From NCBI RefSeq assembly GCF_020715685.1, contig NZ_CP085840.1, forward strand, positions 124,001 to 188,000: a DNA stretch of 64,000 nucleotides. Direction: 5' to 3'. This document shows, in pieces, positions 8,531 to 16,008 of the stretch. A program made the position numbers and the translations under genes. The number at the start of each line of letters is the position of its first letter. Within the stretch, counting starts at the first letter, position 1. Origin of the DNA: Dermatobacter hominis. GTDB lineage: Bacteria; Actinomycetota; Acidimicrobiia; Acidimicrobiales; Microtrichaceae. The notes under the pieces were generated by a model. That model did not search any database, was not told where the DNA came from, and saw nothing but the letters and a program-made list of their open reading frames with translations.

Positions 8531-9322
8531 GTGACCGAGCCCGACCGCCACTGGTTCGAGGACATCGCGGACCACGTCGGCCCGGCCTACCTCCGGTACT
8601 CGTTCACGATGGGCACCGAGCAGGAGGTCGCCTTCCTGGTCGAGCTGCTCGGGCTCGAACCCGGCATGCGGGTGCTCGACGTCGGCTGCGGGCCGGGTCG
8701 CCACGCGATGGCGCTGGCCCGGCGGGGGATCGAGGTCCTCGGCGTCGACATCAGCGAGCGCTTCGTCGAGGTGGCCGTCGAGGTCGCCGACCGGGAGGGC
8801 CTGTCCGACCTGGCGCGCTTCGAGCGGGCCGACGCCCGGGCCATGCAGGGCGACCCTCGGTTCGACGCCACGGTGACGGCGGAGCCCGGGTTCGATGCCG
8901 CCATCTCGCTCTGCCAGGGCGCCTTCGGGCTGGGCGGGCCGCCCGACGTCGGCGACCCGCAGAACCTCGGCGCCGACACCGCCGTGCTGGCCGGCATCGG
9001 GGCCGCGCTGCGGCCCGGCGGGCGCTGCGCCGTGTCGGCGTTCTCGTCGTACTTCCAGGTGCGCTGGCTCGAGGAGACCGACACGTTCGACGCCGCCGGC
9101 GGCGTGAACCACGAGCGGACCGAGCTGCTCGACAGCGAGGGCGCCCGGGCCGAGGCCGACCTGTGGACGACGTGCTACACGCCGCGGGAGCTGCGGATGG
9201 TGGCCGAGCGCTCGGGCCTCGTCGTCGACCACATCTGGTCGGTCACCCCGGGCGGCTACGACATGACCCCGCCGACGATCGACACGCACGAGTTCCTCCT
9301 CGTCGCCCGCACCCCCACCTGA
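8531..9322 (+). CDS. Class I SAM-dependent methyltransferase
   Basis: 263 residues with a Rossmann methyltransferase core: motif I VLDVGCGPGRHAMALA (about 51-66), the acidic loop EVLGVDISERF, and a C-terminal half without further recognisable domains. Substrate unknown. It starts with GTG at 8531, 25 bases after polA in the same direction, so it is probably read with polA. It is not part of the mycobacterial polA-rpsA neighbourhood and so is an accessory insertion here or a lineage-specific neighbour. Confidence 0.85.
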   Translation: MTEPDRHWFEDIADHVGPAYLRYSFTMGTEQEVAFLVELLGLEPGMRVLDVGCGPGRHAMALARRGIEVLGVDISERFVEVAVEVADREGLSDLARFERADARAMQGDPRFDATVTAEPGFDAAISLCQGAFGLGGPPDVGDPQNLGADTAVLAGIGAALRPGGRCAVSAFSSYFQVRWLEETDTFDAAGGVNHERTELLDSEGARAEADLWTTCYTPRELRMVAERSGLVVDHIWSVTPGGYDMTPPTIDTHEFLLVARTPT

Positions 9323-9348
9323 CCCCAAATCCGGTCTCCGACCCCGCA

Positions 9349-9403
9349 CCCGGTTTCTGACGCCATCAGGTGGGCGCGGTGACGCACGATCGACATGAGA
9401 ACC
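9349..9403 (+). repeat. 55-bp repeat, copy B (left inverted end of the DUF559 unit)
   Basis: Same element as copies A and C, seven differences from copy C. Its outer end (CCCGGTTTC) points away from the AbiEi/DUF559 gene; copy C at 10524-10578 is its mirror image on the other side. It lies 26 bases after the methyltransferase stop. Confidence 0.88.
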
Positions 9404-9500
9404 GGCGAGAAGGACCGCCCGGGCGGGCGCTGCCACGCGACGAGCCGGTGGAGCAACGGGGACCGGTCCCCGCTGACAGGGCCGGGCGCCGTCCGTCACC

Positions 9501-10487
9501 GTGCTCGACGTGGCGGACCGGAACCCGAGCACATCACCCGACCTCCGACCCGACGCAGCCGTCGCTCGCCTGGCGGCGACGCAACACGGCCTGATCACCC
9601 GTCGCCAGGTGACGACGCTCGGGATGACGCCCGACATGGTCCGGCGGCGGTTGGGCAACGGGCAGTGGGAGCGGCTGGCGACCGGCGTGTTCACGATCGT
9701 CGGCGTCCCCGACAGCCGGCCCCGCACGCTCTGGGCCTCGGTCCTCCACGCCGGGACGGGATGCGCGATCGCGAGCCACACGGCGGGACGGATCCACGCC
9801 TTCGAGGAGGCGCTCGAGCTCGATGAGGTGCACCTCAACGTCCGCGTCGGCCGCCGCCACCCACCGGAGGGCGTGGTCTGGCACCGGCAGGTCGACATGG
9901 TCGACGACGACGTCGTCACCATCGACGGGCTCCCGGTCACGTCGATCCCGCGCACGGCCTTCGACCTTGCCGGCGACCCCAGGGTCTCGAGGACCCGCCT
10001 GCGCCGCCTCGTCGAGTCCGCGATCGTCCACCGCGGGTTCGAGGCGGCGACGTTCGCCGTCGTGCTCGCCCGTGTCCGTCGCAGCGGCAAGCACGGCGTG
10101 CTCCTGATGGAGCAGGTGCTCGACGACGTCGGACCCGGGACCGATCTGCCGACGACGGAGCTGGAACGCCTCCTGGACGTCGTGATCGAGCTCGCCGGCC
10201 TGCCGGCCCCGGTCCACGAGCACCCGCTCCCCGGCGCCCGGGACCGGGCCGGCTACGTCGACCGGTGCTGGCCCGATGTCCGGCTGGTCGTCGAGGCGGA
10301 CGGACGTCGCTGGCACACCCGCCGCCAGCAGATCGCGATCGACCACGACCGCACGATCGACGCCCAGACCGTCGGCTACCAGACGACCCGGTTCCTCTGG
10401 GAGCACCTGCAGGGCGACCCGGAGGGCTCGGCCCGCCGGCTCCGAGCGATCTACGAGCAGCGCCTCCGGGAGACGGCTGAGCGGTGA
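9501..10487 (+). CDS. AbiEi-type wHTH plus DUF559 (Vsr-like nuclease fold) protein
   Basis: 328 residues. The N-terminus (about 20-75) resembles the winged-helix domain of AbiEi-family antitoxins (AATQHGLITRRQVTTLGM, then WERLATGVFTIVG). The C-terminus (about 235-325) resembles DUF559, a Vsr/PD-(D/E)xK-like fold, with D...VVEADGRRWH as the possible acidic core. Such proteins are common orphan genes in actinobacteria; no AbiEii-like toxin lies beside it. The start is uncertain: GTG 9501 or GTG 9510. The gene fills a unit bounded by inverted 55-bp repeats and splits the polA-rpsA neighbourhood, which suggests it was inserted. Function is not known; a nuclease role is only suggested by the fold. 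Confidence 0.8.
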   Translation: MLDVADRNPSTSPDLRPDAAVARLAATQHGLITRRQVTTLGMTPDMVRRRLGNGQWERLATGVFTIVGVPDSRPRTLWASVLHAGTGCAIASHTAGRIHAFEEALELDEVHLNVRVGRRHPPEGVVWHRQVDMVDDDVVTIDGLPVTSIPRTAFDLAGDPRVSRTRLRRLVESAIVHRGFEAATFAVVLARVRRSGKHGVLLMEQVLDDVGPGTDLPTTELERLLDVVIELAGLPAPVHEHPLPGARDRAGYVDRCWPDVRLVVEADGRRWHTRRQQIAIDHDRTIDAQTVGYQTTRFLWEHLQGDPEGSARRLRAIYEQRLRETAER

Positions 10488-10523
10488 ACCGGCCGACCCG
10501 GCGTCGACGCCGGCGCCGACCCA

Positions 10524-10578
10524 GGTTCTCGTGTCGATCCTGCGTCACACAGCCCACCTGGTGGCGTCAGAAACGGGG
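10524..10578 (-). repeat. 55-bp repeat, copy C (right inverted end of the DUF559 unit)
   Basis: Read on the minus strand it begins CCCCGTTTCTGACGCCAC and ends GATCGACACGAGAACC, like copy A; four of 55 bases differ from copy A. It ends about 45 bases before the rpsA -10 hexamer. Confidence 0.9.
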
Positions 10579-10622
10579 TGGGGGAGCCAGGCGGGGCCTT
10601 TCGGCCGGGGGCGTGGGTCGGG

Positions 10623-10628
10623 TAGGGT
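10623..10628 (+). promoter_or_regulatory. Likely rpsA -10 hexamer TAGGGT
   Basis: TAGGGT precedes the rpsA GTG (10680) by 52 bases, leaving a leader of about 45 bases. The inverted 55-bp repeat ends just upstream, so rpsA has its own promoter separate from polA. Confidence 0.4.
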
Positions 10629-10679
10629 GGCACGTTCCATCCCTGGGCGCGTCGCGCCCCCGATCAGAAGCAGTCTCAC

Positions 10680-12020
10680 GTGTCCGACACCACCATCGCC
10701 GACTACACACCCCGCCAGATCATCGAGGACGACCTCGGTGGCATGTCCTTGGACGACGCCATGGCCGCGACCATGGTCGACGTCGAGGACGGCCAGCTGG
10801 TGACCGGGACGGTGGTGAAGGTCGACCGGGACGAGGTCCTCCTCGACATCGGCTACAAGTCCGAGGGCGTCATCCCCAACCGGGAGCTCTCGATCCGCAA
10901 CGAGGTCGACCCCAACGAGGTCGTCTCGATCGGCGACGAGGTCGAGGCCCTGGTCCTCCAGAAGGAGGACAAGGAGGGCCGCCTGATCCTGTCCAAGAAG
11001 CGGGCCCAGTACGAGCGGGCCTGGGGCACGATCGAGAAGATCAAGGAGGAGGAGGGCGTCGTCTCCGGCCCTGTCATCGAGGTCGTCAAGGGCGGCCTGA
11101 TCCTCGACATCGGCCTCCGCGGCTTCCTCCCCGCCTCGCTCGTCGAGCTCCGCCGGGTCCGCGACCTGCAGCCCTACGTCGGCCGCAGCCTCGAGGCCAA
11201 GATCATCGAGCTCGACAAGAACCGCAACAACGTCGTCCTGTCCCGCCGTGCGTGGCTCGAGGAGACGCAGAAGGAGCAGCGCGAGGACTTCCTCGCCAAC
11301 CTCAAGCCGGGCGAGCGCCGCAAGGGCGTCGTGTCGAGCGTCGTCAACTTCGGCGCCTTCGTCGACCTGGGCGGCATGGACGGCCTCATCCACGTCTCCG
11401 AGCTGTCCTGGAAGCACGTCGACCACCCGGGCTCGGTCGTCGCCGTCGGCGACGAGGTCGAGGTCGAGGTGCTCGAGGTCGACCTGGACCGGGAGCGCAT
11501 CTCCCTGTCGCTCAAGGCCACCCAGCAGGACCCGTGGCAGGAGTTCGCCTCCAACCACCAGGTCGGCGAGCTGGTCTACGGCCGTGTCACCAAGCTGGTG
11601 CCCTTCGGTGCGTTCATCCAGGTGGGCGACGGCATCGAGGGCCTGGTGCACATCTCCGAGATGTCCGCGCACCACGTGGACCTGCCCGAGCAGGTCGTCA
11701 CGCCGGGTGAGGAGCTCTGGGTCAAGATCATCGACCTCGACCTCGACCGTCGCCGGATCAGCCTGTCGATCAAGCAGGCCGCCGAGGGCGGCATCGTCGC
11801 CGCCGAGTACCAGGAGCACTTCGGCGAGCAGAACTACGACGCCGAGGGCAACTACATCGGTGCGCCGGTGGGCGACGAGACCACCGAGGGCCAGGAGGCG
11901 TGGGAGCAGTACTACGCCGAGCAGGGCTTCGGCACCCCCGAGTCCGACGCCGAGGGTGCGATCGAGGCCGCGGCCGCCGAGGACGGCCCCGTGGCCGAGG
12001 GCGGCGACCCCGAGGGCTGA
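10680..12020 (+). CDS. rpsA: 30S ribosomal protein S1
   Basis: 446 residues with four S1 (OB-fold) repeats at about 36-105, 122-188, 209-277 and 294-363; each has the V.S.V...GAF.....G..G..H.SE-like pattern, clearest in KGVVSSVVNFGAFVDLGG and YGRVTKLVPFGAFIQVGD. The acidic C-tail (TEGQEAWEQYYAEQG) is usual for actinobacterial S1. It binds mRNA on the small subunit and helps initiation. It starts at GTG 10680 and is followed by a strong terminator at 12052-12073. Position after polA is conserved in actinobacteria. Confidence 0.96.
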   Translation: MSDTTIADYTPRQIIEDDLGGMSLDDAMAATMVDVEDGQLVTGTVVKVDRDEVLLDIGYKSEGVIPNRELSIRNEVDPNEVVSIGDEVEALVLQKEDKEGRLILSKKRAQYERAWGTIEKIKEEEGVVSGPVIEVVKGGLILDIGLRGFLPASLVELRRVRDLQPYVGRSLEAKIIELDKNRNNVVLSRRAWLEETQKEQREDFLANLKPGERRKGVVSSVVNFGAFVDLGGMDGLIHVSELSWKHVDHPGSVVAVGDEVEVEVLEVDLDRERISLSLKATQQDPWQEFASNHQVGELVYGRVTKLVPFGAFIQVGDGIEGLVHISEMSAHHVDLPEQVVTPGEELWVKIIDLDLDRRRISLSIKQAAEGGIVAAEYQEHFGEQNYDAEGNYIGAPVGDETTEGQEAWEQYYAEQGFGTPESDAEGAIEAAAAEDGPVAEGGDPEG

Positions 12021-12051
12021 GCCCCGCCCGCACCAGCAGGATCGATCACGG

Positions 12052-12073
12052 ACGGCCCCCGAGAGGGGGCCGT
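12052..12073 (+). terminator. rpsA terminator
   Basis: ACGGCCCCC (12052-12060), loop GAGA, GGGGGCCGT (12065-12073): a perfect nine-pair stem with a tetraloop, followed by TTCC. It lies 31 bases after the rpsA stop. Confidence 0.85.
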
Positions 12074-12284
12074 TCCGCGTCCCGGGCCGGGCCGTCCGGC
12101 ACCCCCGAGGGACCCCGGACCCAACGAAATGGTCCAAAAGATTCAGGCCCGTCCGCTTTCGGCCGAGTGAAGAACCAGCGGATGCTGCGCCCGGGGGTGC
12201 TGCGGAGTCCGGGTCTCGGCCCGGGGAAGGAACCCCCGACCGCCGTGTCCGAGCGTTGTCCCTACGCGCACGGAGCGGAGACCA

Positions 12285-13172
12285 GTGAGTTCACGCAGAA
12301 CGTTGATCCTCATCGGAGCGGTGGTCATCGGGGCGCTGGCCGCCTTCCTGACCCTGAGCTACGTGCGAGGGGTCGAGAACCGCTCGGACGAGGCGGCACA
12401 GATGGTCGAGGTCGTCGTCGCGGCCGGACCGATCGCCAAGGGTTCGAGCAGCGATGCCGCCATCGAAGGCCAGCAGCTGGTGATGGAGAAGCGCCGCCAG
12501 GACGAGCTCCCCGCGAGCCCCGTCCGTCGCTTCGCCGACATCCAGGGCCAGGTCGCCGCCGTCGACCTGGGCGGCGGCGAGGTCATCACGGCCTCGATGT
12601 TCGTCCCGGCGACGGCGCTCAACGGCTCCAAGTCCGCCAACCTGGACAAGGGCAACGTGGCCATCACGATCACGGTCGACGAGGCCGCCGGCGTGGCCGG
12701 TCTGGTCCAGCCCGGCGACAACATCAACATCCTCGCCAACTACTGCAGCGTCACCACCGGCGGTGCGTCCGGTGGCACCGAGGGCGGCGACGCCTGCGCC
12801 CTGCAGCGCAACGGTGCGGCCGGCTCGGGTGCGGTCACCCTCGGCGAGCCCTCGAGCTACCTGTTCCAGGGCGTCAAGGTCCTGGCCGTCGGCCAGTCGC
12901 TCGGCCAGCCGGTCGCAGCGGCCCCGGCCGCCGAGGGCGCCGACCCCGCCACGGCCACCACGGCGCCTCCCGCCGCCTCGCCGCTCATCACCGTGCAGCT
13001 GCCGCCCGACCAGGCCCAGCTGCTGGCGTCGCTGCGCTCGGCGAGCCTCTACCTGACGCTCAACCGGCCCGACTACACGCCGGTGCCGATCCCGTTCACC
13101 AACTCGCTGCCGGCGCTGCCCGGTGAGCTCGGCACCTCGCCGTACCCGGCACAGGCGGCGAGCGGACAGTGA
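12285..13172 (+). CDS. cpaB: Flp/Tad pilus assembly protein CpaB (RcpC)
   Basis: 295 residues. An N-terminal membrane segment (LILIGAVVIGALAAFLTLSY, about 7-26) is followed by a SAF-type domain (VVVAAGPIAKGS...) and the RcpC/CpaB region (VAITITVDEAAGVAGLVQPG). CpaB is a periplasmic-side, membrane-anchored part of Tad pilus machines. GTG start at 12285; the stop overlaps the cpaE start (GTGA at 13169-13172). The region before it (12105-12170) holds an AT-richer patch that probably carries the locus promoter, but I could not assign hexamers. Confidence 0.88.
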   Translation: MSSRRTLILIGAVVIGALAAFLTLSYVRGVENRSDEAAQMVEVVVAAGPIAKGSSSDAAIEGQQLVMEKRRQDELPASPVRRFADIQGQVAAVDLGGGEVITASMFVPATALNGSKSANLDKGNVAITITVDEAAGVAGLVQPGDNINILANYCSVTTGGASGGTEGGDACALQRNGAAGSGAVTLGEPSSYLFQGVKVLAVGQSLGQPVAAAPAAEGADPATATTAPPAASPLITVQLPPDQAQLLASLRSASLYLTLNRPDYTPVPIPFTNSLPALPGELGTSPYPAQAASGQ

Positions 13173-14395
13173 CCGACTTCGCCGTGACCTCCGAGGCGCC
13201 GCAACCGACCATCAGGGTGTCGGTGGCCGTCGTCGAGTCCCACGTCCCCACCCGCGAGCGGATCATGGGGCTGCTGGGCGACGGCGTCACCCCCTTCAGC
13301 ACCGTCGAGGAGCTGGCCGCACGCCTCACCGGCGCCGTGCCGGTGGTGGCCGTGCTCGGCCCGTCCTGCAGCGACGAGGCGACCCTCGCGGTCAGCGAGC
13401 GCGTCCAGCGGGAGTACCCGCTCATGGCCACCATCCTGGTGGTCGACGAGCTGAGCACCCAGCTCCTCCAGACGGCCCTGCGAGCCGGCGTCCGCGACGT
13501 GCTCGCCCTCACCGGCGAGTCCGGTGCGCTGGCGCAGGCCGTGCAGCGGGTCGCGATCTCGCTCGACCAGGCGCCCCGCAGCGCGGTGATGCCCGTCCCG
13601 GCGACCCCGACCCCCGAGGACGCCGAGCCGCTGCCGTCGGTCGACGGCCAGGTCATCACCGTGTTCTCGACCAAGGGCGGCGCCGGCAAGTCGATGCTGT
13701 CGACCTCGCTCGCCGTCGAGCTGGCCCGCCGTTCGGACCAGCCGGTCTGCCTGGTCGACGCCGACCTGCAGTTCGGTGACGTGGCGGTGATGCTCAAGCT
13801 GACGCCGCACCACACGATCGTCGACGCCGTGTCCGTGCTCGACCGCATGGACCCGCCGCTGCTCGAGAGCCTGCTCGTCACCCACGAGCCGTCGGGCCTC
13901 CGTGTGATGCCCGCCCCGCTGGAGCCGGCGTTCGCCGACCAGGTCGGGGCGACAGAGATGGTCTCGATCGTCGAGATGCTGCGGTCCTTCTGCGCCTACG
14001 TCATCGTCGACACGCCGGCCTACTTCAACGACGTGGTCCTCGGCCTCGTCGAGGCCTCGGACCGGGTGCTGCTCGTCGCCGGCATGGACATCCCGAACAT
14101 CAAGAACGTGAAGATCGGGCTCCAGACCCTGCGCCTGCTCAACACGCCGATGGAGAAGCTCCTGCTCGTCCTGAACCGGGCGAACAGCAAGGTGAAGCTC
14201 GACGTCGGCGAGGTCGAGCGCACGCTCCAGGTGAAGGCCGACGTCCTCATCCCCAGCGACATCTGCGTCCCGCAGGCGGTGAACAAGGGCGAACCGGTGG
14301 TGATGCACGCACCGAAGTCCGGCGTCAGCCGGGCGATCCAGCAGCTCGCCGACCAGTTCGTGCCCGCCGACGTCGCCGCCCGCCGTCGCCGCTGA
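13169..14395 (+). CDS. cpaE: Tad pilus localisation ATPase CpaE/TadZ
   Basis: 408 residues. Residues 15-135 look like the atypical receiver domain of CpaE/TadZ (no clear phospho-acceptor set). Residues 160-400 are a MinD/ParA-type ATPase with deviant Walker A FSTKGGAGKSM, VDADLQFGDV and VIVDTPAYF. TadZ proteins position the pilus machine at the pole or membrane. Translationally coupled to cpaB by a GTGA overlap and followed by a 119-base gap before cpaF. Confidence 0.88.
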   Translation: MTDFAVTSEAPQPTIRVSVAVVESHVPTRERIMGLLGDGVTPFSTVEELAARLTGAVPVVAVLGPSCSDEATLAVSERVQREYPLMATILVVDELSTQLLQTALRAGVRDVLALTGESGALAQAVQRVAISLDQAPRSAVMPVPATPTPEDAEPLPSVDGQVITVFSTKGGAGKSMLSTSLAVELARRSDQPVCLVDADLQFGDVAVMLKLTPHHTIVDAVSVLDRMDPPLLESLLVTHEPSGLRVMPAPLEPAFADQVGATEMVSIVEMLRSFCAYVIVDTPAYFNDVVLGLVEASDRVLLVAGMDIPNIKNVKIGLQTLRLLNTPMEKLLLVLNRANSKVKLDVGEVERTLQVKADVLIPSDICVPQAVNKGEPVVMHAPKSGVSRAIQQLADQFVPADVAARRRR

Positions 14396-14414
14396 CGGCG
14401 CCGGCACACAGCAC

Positions 14415-14475
14415 CACCTCACCCCGCACCACCCCCCCGCCCCACCTCACCCCGCACCACCCCCCGCCCCACCCA
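14415..14475 (+). repeat. C-rich 28-bp tandem duplication before cpaF
   Basis: A unit beginning CACCTCACCCCGCACCACC occurs at 14415 and again at 14443, the second copy one C shorter in its C-run. The strand is almost free of G. It fills most of the cpaE-cpaF gap and makes an unstructured leader, so it may separate translation of the two genes. Confidence 0.85.
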
Positions 14476-14514
14476 AGCCACCGCACCCGCCGACGACACA
14501 GAGGGAGTCCCACG

Positions 14515-16008
14515 GTGTCCCTGTACCAGCGCATCAACGAGCAGCAGGGCGGTCAGCCGAACCAGCCCAAGCAGCCCGGCCAGCCCGCCCAGGGCCAGCC
14601 CGGGCCCGGCGGCGCGGGCGGGACCGGTGGCGCGGGCGGTGCCGGCGGCACCGGCGGTCCGAACCAGCCGCGCCCCCCGGCCCAGCCGGCGCCGCAGGTG
14701 CCCCGCCGTGACCCGGCCCTGAACGAGCTGCGCCACCGCGTCCACCAGCAGCTGATCGACGAGCTCGGCCCGATCCTGTTCGACCGCCGGCTGTCCGAGC
14801 AGGACCTCCGCCGCCGGGTGCACGAGCAGCTGCACTCCGCGATCGCCGCCGAGCGGGTGCCGCTGTCGGCCGCCGACAAGGCGCAGCTGATCCAGGACGT
14901 CAGCGACGACATCCTCGGCTACGGCCCGATCGACAAGCTCCTCCGCGACGAGGACGTCACCGAGGTCATGGTCAACGGCCCGGACATGGTCTTCGTCGAG
15001 CGCAGCGGCAAGCTGACGCGCGACGAGACGATCCGCTTCATCGACTCCGACCACGTCCGCCGGGTGATCGACAAGATCGTCTCCGAGGTCGGCCGTCGCA
15101 TCGACGAGTCGACCCCGATGGTGGACGCCCGCCTGCCCGACGGCTCCCGCGTCAACGCGGTGATCTCGCCGCTGTCGATCGGCGGCCCGTTCCTCACCAT
15201 CCGGAAGTTCTCGACCGACCCGCTGCAGATCGACGACCTGATCCGCTTCGGCTCGGTCAACGCCCAGGCCGCCCGCTTCCTGCAGGCCTGCATCGTCGGC
15301 AAGCTCAACGTGATCGTCGCCGGCGGTACCGGCACCGGCAAGACGACGATGCTCAACGTGCTCTCGTCGTTCATCCCGGAGGACGAGCGCATCATCACCG
15401 TCGAGGACGCCAAGGAGCTCCAGCTCCACCAGGACCACGTGCTCTGCATGGAGTCCCGTCCGCCGAACGTCGAGGGCCGCGGCGAGGTCACGATCCGCGA
15501 CCTCGTCAAGAACTGCCTCCGCATGCGCCCCGACCGCATCGTCGTCGGCGAGTGCCGTTCCGGCGAGGCGCTCGACATGCTCCAGGCGATGAACACGGGC
15601 CACGACGGCTCGCTGACCACGGTCCACGCCAACAGCCCTCGTGACACGCTCGCCCGTCTCGAGACGCTGGTCCTCATGGCCGGCTTCGACCTGCCGGTGC
15701 GGGCCATCCGCGAGCAGATGGCGTCGGCCATCGACGTGATCGTCCAGCTGTCCCGCCTCCGGGACGGCACCCGCCGCGTCACCCACATCACCGAGGTGCA
15801 GGGCATGGAGGGCGACGTGATCACGCTCCAGGACGTGTTCCTCTTCGACTTCGGCGCCGGCGTCGACGAGTCCGGCCGCTACCGGGGCCAGCTGCAGGCG
15901 ACGGGCGTGCGCCCGAAGTTCGCCGAGAAGCTGGCCGACCAGGGCATCCGGCTCGGCCCGGAGGTCTTCTCCCGCGACGGTGGTCGCAAGGCGGTCACCG
16001 GCCGGTGA
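14515..16008 (+). CDS. cpaF: Tad pilus assembly ATPase CpaF/TadA
   Basis: 497 residues. A Gln/Gly/Pro-rich disordered head (1-65) precedes the type II/IV secretion ATPase: Walker A VIVAGGTGTGKTTMLN, Asp box ITVEDAKELQ, Walker B RPDRIVVGECRSGEALDM and His box GHDGSLTTVHANS. It powers Tad pilus assembly from the cytoplasmic face. GTG start at 14515 after GAGGGAG; the stop overlaps tadB (GTGA at 16005-16008). The low-complexity head is longer than usual for CpaF. Confidence 0.93.
   Translation: MSLYQRINEQQGGQPNQPKQPGQPAQGQPGPGGAGGTGGAGGAGGTGGPNQPRPPAQPAPQVPRRDPALNELRHRVHQQLIDELGPILFDRRLSEQDLRRRVHEQLHSAIAAERVPLSAADKAQLIQDVSDDILGYGPIDKLLRDEDVTEVMVNGPDMVFVERSGKLTRDETIRFIDSDHVRRVIDKIVSEVGRRIDESTPMVDARLPDGSRVNAVISPLSIGGPFLTIRKFSTDPLQIDDLIRFGSVNAQAARFLQACIVGKLNVIVAGGTGTGKTTMLNVLSSFIPEDERIITVEDAKELQLHQDHVLCMESRPPNVEGRGEVTIRDLVKNCLRMRPDRIVVGECRSGEALDMLQAMNTGHDGSLTTVHANSPRDTLARLETLVLMAGFDLPVRAIREQMASAIDVIVQLSRLRDGTRRVTHITEVQGMEGDVITLQDVFLFDFGAGVDESGRYRGQLQATGVRPKFAEKLADQGIRLGPEVFSRDGGRKAVTGR

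Larger units (their letters stand above)
9349..10578 (+). mobile_element. Putative 1230-bp unit: AbiEi/DUF559 gene between 55-bp inverted repeats
   Basis: Two copies of the 55-bp repeat lie in inverted orientation with the same end outward, enclosing one gene with little spare DNA. The copy at 5722-5776 shows that the repeat also exists alone. I see no target-site duplication: the bases just outside (CCCCGCA on the left, TGGGGGA on the right) do not match. Mobility is therefore a hypothesis from layout alone. Confidence 0.45.

Noticed and set aside
9349-10578. Target-site duplication around the DUF559 unit
   Set aside because: The bases outside the two repeats do not match each other, so no duplication is claimed.
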